DNA of 64,000 bases from Nipponacmea schrenckii (taxonomy: Eukaryota > Mollusca > Gastropoda > Lottiidae): contig JAUJPP010000005.1 of assembly GCA_030562195.1 (NCBI GenBank), forward strand, positions 372,001 through 436,000, given 5' to 3'. The translations under genes and the position numbers were made by a program. Shown here one piece after another: positions 58,601-64,000 of this stretch (position 1 is the stretch's first letter; each line of letters opens with the position of its first letter). The notes beneath the pieces were generated by a model. It did no database searches. It saw only the letters and a program-made list of their open reading frames with translations, and was not told where the DNA came from.

Positions 58601-60106
58601 AATATTATAATCTTAGAAGTTAATACCATAGTTTTGTAAGTTAATATTATAATCTTGGAAGTTAATACCATAGTTTTGTAAGTTAATACCATAGTTTTGT
58701 AAGTTAATATTATAATCTTGGAAGTTAATACCATAGTTTTGTAAGTTGATATTATAATCTTGGAAGTTAATACCATAGTTTTGTAAGTTATATTATAATC
58801 TTGGAAGTTAATACATAGTTTTGTAAGTTAATATCATAATCTTGGAAGTTAATACCATAGTTTTGTAAGTTAATATTATAATCTTGGAAGTTAATACCAT
58901 AGTTTTGTAAGTTAATATTATAATCTTGGAAGTTAATACCATAGTTTTGTAAGTTAATATATATCATTTTGAAGTTAATATTATAATCTTGAAGTTATAC
59001 CATAGTTTTGTAAGTTAATATTATAATCTTGGAAGTTAATACCATAGTTTTGTAAGTTAATATTATAATCTTGGAAGTTAATATTATAATCTTTGAAGTT
59101 TATACCATAGCTTTGTAAGTTAATATCATAATCTTGGAAGTTAATATTATAATCTTGGAAGTTAATACCTTAGTTTTGTAAGTTAATATTATAAACTTGG
59201 AAGTTAATATTATAATCTTTGAAGTTTATACCATAGCTTTGTAAGTTAATATCATAATCTGTGAGTTAATATTATAGTTTTCTAAGTTAATATTATAATC
59301 TTGGAAGTTAATACCATAGTTTTGTAAGTTAATATTATAATCTTGGAAGTTAATACCATAGTTTTGTAAGTTAATATCATAATCTTGGAAGTTAATACCA
59401 TAGTTTTTAAGTTAATATTATAATCTTGGAAGTTAATACCATAGTTTTGTAAGTTAATATTATAATCTTGGAAGTTAATACCATAGTTTTGTAAGTTAAT
59501 ATCATAATCTTGGAAGTTAATATCATAGTTTTGTAAGTTGATATTATAATCTTGGAAGTTAATACCATAGTTTTGTAAGTTAATATTATAATCTTGGAAG
59601 TTAATACCATAGTTTTGTAAGTTAATATTATAATCTTGGAAGTTAATACCATAGTTTTGTAAGTTGATATCATAATCTTGGAAGTTAATACCATAGTTTT
59701 GTAAGTTAATATTATAATCTTGGAAGTTAATACCATAGTTTTGTAAGTTAATATTATAATCTTGGAAGTTAATGCCATAGTTTTGTAAGTTAATATTATA
59801 ATCTTGGAAGTTAATACCATAGTTTTGTAAGTTAATATTATAATCTTGGAAGTTAATGCCATAGTTTTGTAAGTTAATATTATAATCTTGGAAGTTAGTA
59901 CCATAGTTTTGTAAGTTAATATTATAATCTTGGAAGTTAATACCATAGTTTTGTAAGTTAATATTATAATCTTGGAAATTAATATGATAGTTTTATAAGT
60001 TAATATCATAATCGTGGAAGTTAATACCATAGTTTTGTAAGTTAATATTATAATCTTGGAAGTTAATATCATAGTTTTGTAAGTTAATGTCATAATCTTT
60101 GAAGTT
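58601..60106. repeat. 42-bp satellite array, locus 2 right part
   Basis: Resumes AATATTATAATCTTAGAAG right after the CR1 tail. Near the right end, AATATGATAGTTTTATAAGT TAATATCATAATCGTGGAAG (split here at 60000) is the private variant pair that flanks the TTAA transposon at 38199 and 46388, but here it is uninterrupted. Confidence 0.95.
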
Positions 60107-61217
60107 AATACTATAGTTTTCTAAGTAAATAATATAGTTTATCATCTGAAATCATTGTTTTCTAGTTTGACTCTATAATTTCTAAGTTGACTCTTCAGTT
60201 TCTCAGTTGACTCTTTAGTTTCCCAGTTGACTCTTTAGTTTCCCAGTTGACTGTTTAGTTTCTCAGTTGACTCTTTAGCTTCTCAATTGACTCTTTAGTT
60301 TCTCAGTTGATTCTTTAGTTTCTTAGTTGACTCTTTAGTTTCTCAGTTGACTCTTTAGTTTCTCAGTTGACTCTTTAGTTTCCCAGTTGACTCTTTAGTT
60401 TCCCAGTTGACTCTTTAGTTTCTCAGTTGACTCTTTAGCTTCTCAATTGACTCTTTAGTTTCTCAGTTGACTCTTTAGTTTCTCAGTTGACTCTTTAGTT
60501 TCTCAGTTTCTCATAGTTTCAAGAATTTCCCGTTTTGAATCAGTTGAAATGTAATTTTATTCGAAGTTATTTCATGTAATTTCATATATAAGTTCTTATT
60601 TTAGCTCTTAAATAATGCTTTCTAGAAATTAGAAATGAGTAACTCTTGCTTTTAAAATGGACTGGGTTGCTCGTGAATTCTTACAATTTGGTTCTGGAAA
60701 ATAAATTATAATTAATAACTTTTGGTGTGTTGTTTTTAAAAGATACTGGTTTGGTAGATGTCTTATTTCTGTGTAAAACATAGTAAGCCGAATTATTTCT
60801 TTCGCTAAAATTTATAAAAACTTCACATCAAAATCTAGCCAAATGTGTCCCTGCACATATTTAAAATTTGGTCCTAAAAGCTGTACATCACCCTAAAAGT
60901 TCTGCCTTTATTAAAATTTCAGAATGAAATAGACAGGACTGGCAACTTGGTTTATATCTTGAATGTCTTCCCTTCATTTGGTTACAAATTATCTTTAAAA
61001 ATATATATCATTTGAATTGGCGATTAGAATAATAATTTTTTCATGATCCATGAACATAAGTTACATAAGTTTTTCAAATAGTATTGGCGTATAACAATTA
61101 AATGGTAGGCTTTTTTAAGTTACAAGATTCAGATAAGTCCAGGGACGCATTTCTGTAGGTTTTGGTACATGGTATTCATAAACAAACAATTTTTCGACCT
61201 ACGATAAAAAAAAAAAA
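60107..61217 (+). repeat. Segmental duplication 2, copy B
   Basis: Direct copy of 46495-47520 with a longer 20-bp array and scattered substitutions (for example TTTCGCTAAAATT for TTTAGCTAAAATT). It ends in CGACCTACGATAAAAAAAAA, after which the two loci differ: copy A has element C, copy B has unrelated AT-rich DNA. Confidence 0.93.
60165..60515. repeat. 20-bp satellite, about 17 copies
   Basis: Same TCAGTTGACTCTTTAGTTTC unit as 46550-46820, with about four more copies and the same TCCCAGTT and TAGCTTCTCAATTG variants in a different order. Confidence 0.93.
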
Positions 61218-61854
61218 ATATTAATTCTGAATATTAAGATTTTTAATACCTTCTTATGATGATGAATTTACAATAAACGATCTTTGCTCAATACCATTAA
61301 TTCGGCCAAGGTTTTGAACAATGTTAGCACTAAACCATTTACTCCTTGTTTATTCAAAGCTTAGTGAGAACCACGAAGTGAGCAAAAAACCCAAGTATCA
61401 ATTCATTCAGCAGTGTTCTAAAATTCTAGTAAACCATTTCTAAGATCAGTGTGACAAGTGGTCTATATCAGTAATGAAGTATTAGGTAAAGGTGTACCAG
61501 TAAATCGACTTTTATAATAGCAGACATTATTATACACAGTTGCTATTACTATAATTATTATAAGTTTGCTCCACATTGATATTATCCGTTCTTAGTATAT
61601 CTCAAGGCTGCATGTAAATTGAGGAGATGGTGTAACAAATTACACATGTGTTCATTTGGGTACAATTTATAAATAATGGTCAGTTTACAGTCAGGCACAT
61701 TTATGTCCAATTTAAAACATTTAGACGAGGGATTTACTGTTGTTTTGATGTAGACAGATACTTTCAGTTTAGTCCGAAGTGCTAATACACTGTAGACTGT
61801 TTTATGCACGTCTGGGTCCGATTCATAATTATATATCCAACAAATAAATTAATT
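61218..61854. other. No recognisable feature
   Basis: AT-rich, no open frame of note (a 75-codon - frame at 61582-61809 has no recognised motif), no repeat seen. Confidence 0.55.
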
Positions 61855-63457
61855 GCAGTGCGTTCTTCAATGTTTTGCAAATGACTATTTGTTTTTTTCG
61901 CTTTCTGGTCAGAACGCACAGCCAAAACTGTGCATGTCACATATTAGTTCACATGATCATCTCCCACACATTGCGTGTCCGTACTAGGTGAATGTAAAAT
62001 GACGCATTTTCGTCACACCGGAAGTGACTTAGGACGTCACTTTAAAAAAAAACCTTGCAATTTGCAAAAGCATTCTGTATTCATTTCCATCGCACTTTCA
62101 GCTTTGTTCATCAATTTGAATATATGGTCAAAAGAAAGCACTTTAAAAAAATTTAGATTTTGACTTTTTTCGCTGACTTTTTTAATTAAAATTTTTGTGT
62201 TTTTTTTCAACTTCTACAGTTTTATTTCGATCGAATTGAAAACTTACAAGTGGATAGACATTTTTATTGCGAACAAAATTCATTTTTCAAAATTTCGATA
62301 TCACTTCCGGTTTTGACGTCATTTGCTTCTAAAGTTGAAATTTTAACTTCCGGAATTTAACAGATATTTGAAAATTTCTTTCGGACATATGATATTAGCT
62401 ATAAAAGAAGAATTATACATTAATCAAATTTGTCTCAGATTTATCGGATCAGCCGCCATCTTGATATGCCTACTTTCTCTATAAAAGTATTTTATTGGAT
62501 CAGGGTTTTCTCTGATTTGTATTATTTTCATGTATATTTTATCATTGAATGATTCCTCACAATCGTGTGGCAGCCGATTTTTGAATTTCGATTTCAAATT
62601 TTAGTTATTTCCGGTTGAATTTTTGAAAAAACTCACATAACTGTCAAGACTCATATCTTGTGACCTTGACCTTTTGTGACCTTGTGACCTGCACCAATGT
62701 TGTTGCATTTTGTGAGATCTATCCAAATATACCAACATCGCTGACGTGCAACATCAACCTTTCATTCTACAGCCATTTGAAAATCGCGAATTTCAACTTT
62801 GAAGAGCTTTGTCACGTGACCTAATGGTCATATGAAAATATTGCTTGTGTATTCTTAATGTGCGTCATCTCACCTTTCTAAACATATATCACACTTGATA
62901 TTTTGATCAAAATTGCGGCTTTTGAAACTTTTGGATTGCTTTCTATAGTAACTGTGCGTAAATTTAAGGTGTCCTTATTCACCGAACCAACAACCCTTTT
63001 CAACTTCTACAATTTTAATTCGATCGATATGAAAACTATCAGGTAGATTGACATTTTAATTGCAACCAAAAATCTATTTTCAAAATTTCGTTATCACTTC
63101 CGGTTTTGACGTCATTTGGTTCTAAAGTTGAAATTTTGACTTCTGGAATTTAACAGATATTTCAAAAAAAAATTTCGGACATATGATATTAGTAATAAAA
63201 GAAGAATTATTCATTAAAAAATTTGTCCCAGAATCATCGGATCAGCCGATGTAGTGCGAATTTCACTTTTGAATTTTCAGCCATTCAATAATTGACATTT
63301 TACTACCGACTGCTACCTATTTTTTAATAACGAAAGTTATCAAATTATGTATCCGAACGTTAAATGTTTTCACTTTTCTAAAAACCACAATGACTTTAAA
63401 ATGCAACCCCTGTGTCAAATGTGAGACACACTGCATTGGTACCGTCCACGGTTCTAG
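61855..63457 (-). mobile_element. Hairpin-ended CTAG element D (1.6 kb)
   Basis: On - it starts CTAGAACCGTGGACGGTACC (5' hairpin ACCGT/ACGGT) with GCAGTGTG just inside, and ends at a degenerate hairpin around GAACGCACTGC (61855). The interior has two diverged copies of one block (GATATCACTTCCGGTTTTGA at about 62297, GTTATCACTTCCGGTTTTGA at about 63090). It abuts the 3' hairpin of element E with only AA between. Confidence 0.7.
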
Positions 63458-63459
63458 TT

Positions 63460-64000
63460 GCAATGCGTTCTTCTAACGCACTGCTTTGTTTTCGAAATGA
63501 CTTTTTTTTTCTCTTTCTGGTCACGCTCCCCAGCAATAATTGTCAATGTCTCACATAATCTGACGCGATATTCTAACGTAAACAAGTGCTCATTGTTATT
63601 TAAACAATATGTAAAATGACGCAATTTTGCCAAACCGGAAATGACGTATAACATCCCAAAGTTTTTTAGTTTTTCTCAAATAACAGCTCTATTTCAAATC
63701 GAATTTCGCCCGAACTTTTCTTATTAACTTCTTTGAACTAAACTTTAAAGGATAGCAATTTAAAAAATTTAAAATTTTGACTTTTGTCGCTGACTTTTTG
63801 ATTTTAAATTTAACACCTCTTCTAACTTTCAGAATTTTGATCTGATCTAAATGAAAATTAATAGACAATGTGTTTGTCAAAAAAAATATGATTTCAAAAT
63901 AACGACATCACTTCCGGTCGTGACGTCATTTGACTCTAAACTTGAAATTTCAACTTCCGGAATTCTTAAGATATTTGAATTTTTTTTTTGCAATTAGTAA
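63460..64000 (-). mobile_element. Hairpin-ended CTAG element E (runs off the window)
   Basis: On - its 3' end is the hairpin GCAGTGCGTTA-GAA-GAACGCATTGC (63460-63484), preceded by CGAAAACAAA as in A and C. The interior shares ACATCACTTCCGGTCGTGAC and AACTTCCGGAATT with element D. The 5' end is outside the window. Confidence 0.68.

Overview
This is an AT-rich, repeat-dominated eukaryotic window, most likely from a marine invertebrate and probably a bivalve mollusc. That assignment is inference. It rests on about 161-bp tandem units inside elements bounded by CGCCCAC, on (GTCC)n runs, on Penelope-like retroelements with GIY-YIG domains, on a CR1-like retrotransposon with an esterase ORF1, on tRNA-derived SINEs and on MULE/FLYWCH remnants. 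No single-copy host gene is convincing. Every recognisable coding region belongs to a mobile element.

Layout. 1-1685: 25-bp and 36-bp tandem arrays and a duplicated hairpin repeat, then a 500-N gap (1686-2185). 2186-12199: a ~3.5-kb segment present twice in direct orientation (2186-5724 and 8744-12199), each copy with a 31-bp minisatellite, two palindromes and a CGCCCAC-type element; another such element lies between them. 12312-12960: a decayed FLYWCH/MULE transposase. 13184-20165: nested insertions around a large inverted repeat made of two head-to-head Penelope-like copies, each with a hammerhead-ribozyme-like motif. 20166-22805: an antisense 5'-truncated CR1 fragment carrying another insertion. 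22805-27640: three ~161-bp-unit elements, the last holding a SINE with a 16-bp target duplication. 28310-30797: a 2.5-kb terminal-inverted-repeat element with no recognised gene. 31340-33565: a broken second Penelope-like element.

34900-46530: a 42-bp satellite array (a dimer of 21-bp monomers) interrupted at a TTAA by an 8.2-kb DNA transposon. This transposon has convergent genes: a SAP-SWIM-YqaJ nuclease-like protein on + and a THAP/DDE_Tnp_4-type transposase on -. Both are damaged by frameshifts, and the transposase also by an inserted MITE. 46530-49780: a 20-bp satellite, a flank, and a hairpin-ended element. 50650-51149: a second 500-N gap. 51150-61217: a second copy of the satellite locus. 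It carries no TTAA transposon; the empty site is intact at 60000-60003. It does carry a 5.7-kb CR1-like retrotransposon with an uninterrupted ORF2. 61855-64000: two adjacent copies of the hairpin-ended family.

The two duplicated loci, one beginning at a gap edge and the other partly lost in a gap, could be real segmental duplications or two haplotypes placed in series by the assembler. Either way they give natural occupied/empty site comparisons that define element ends precisely.
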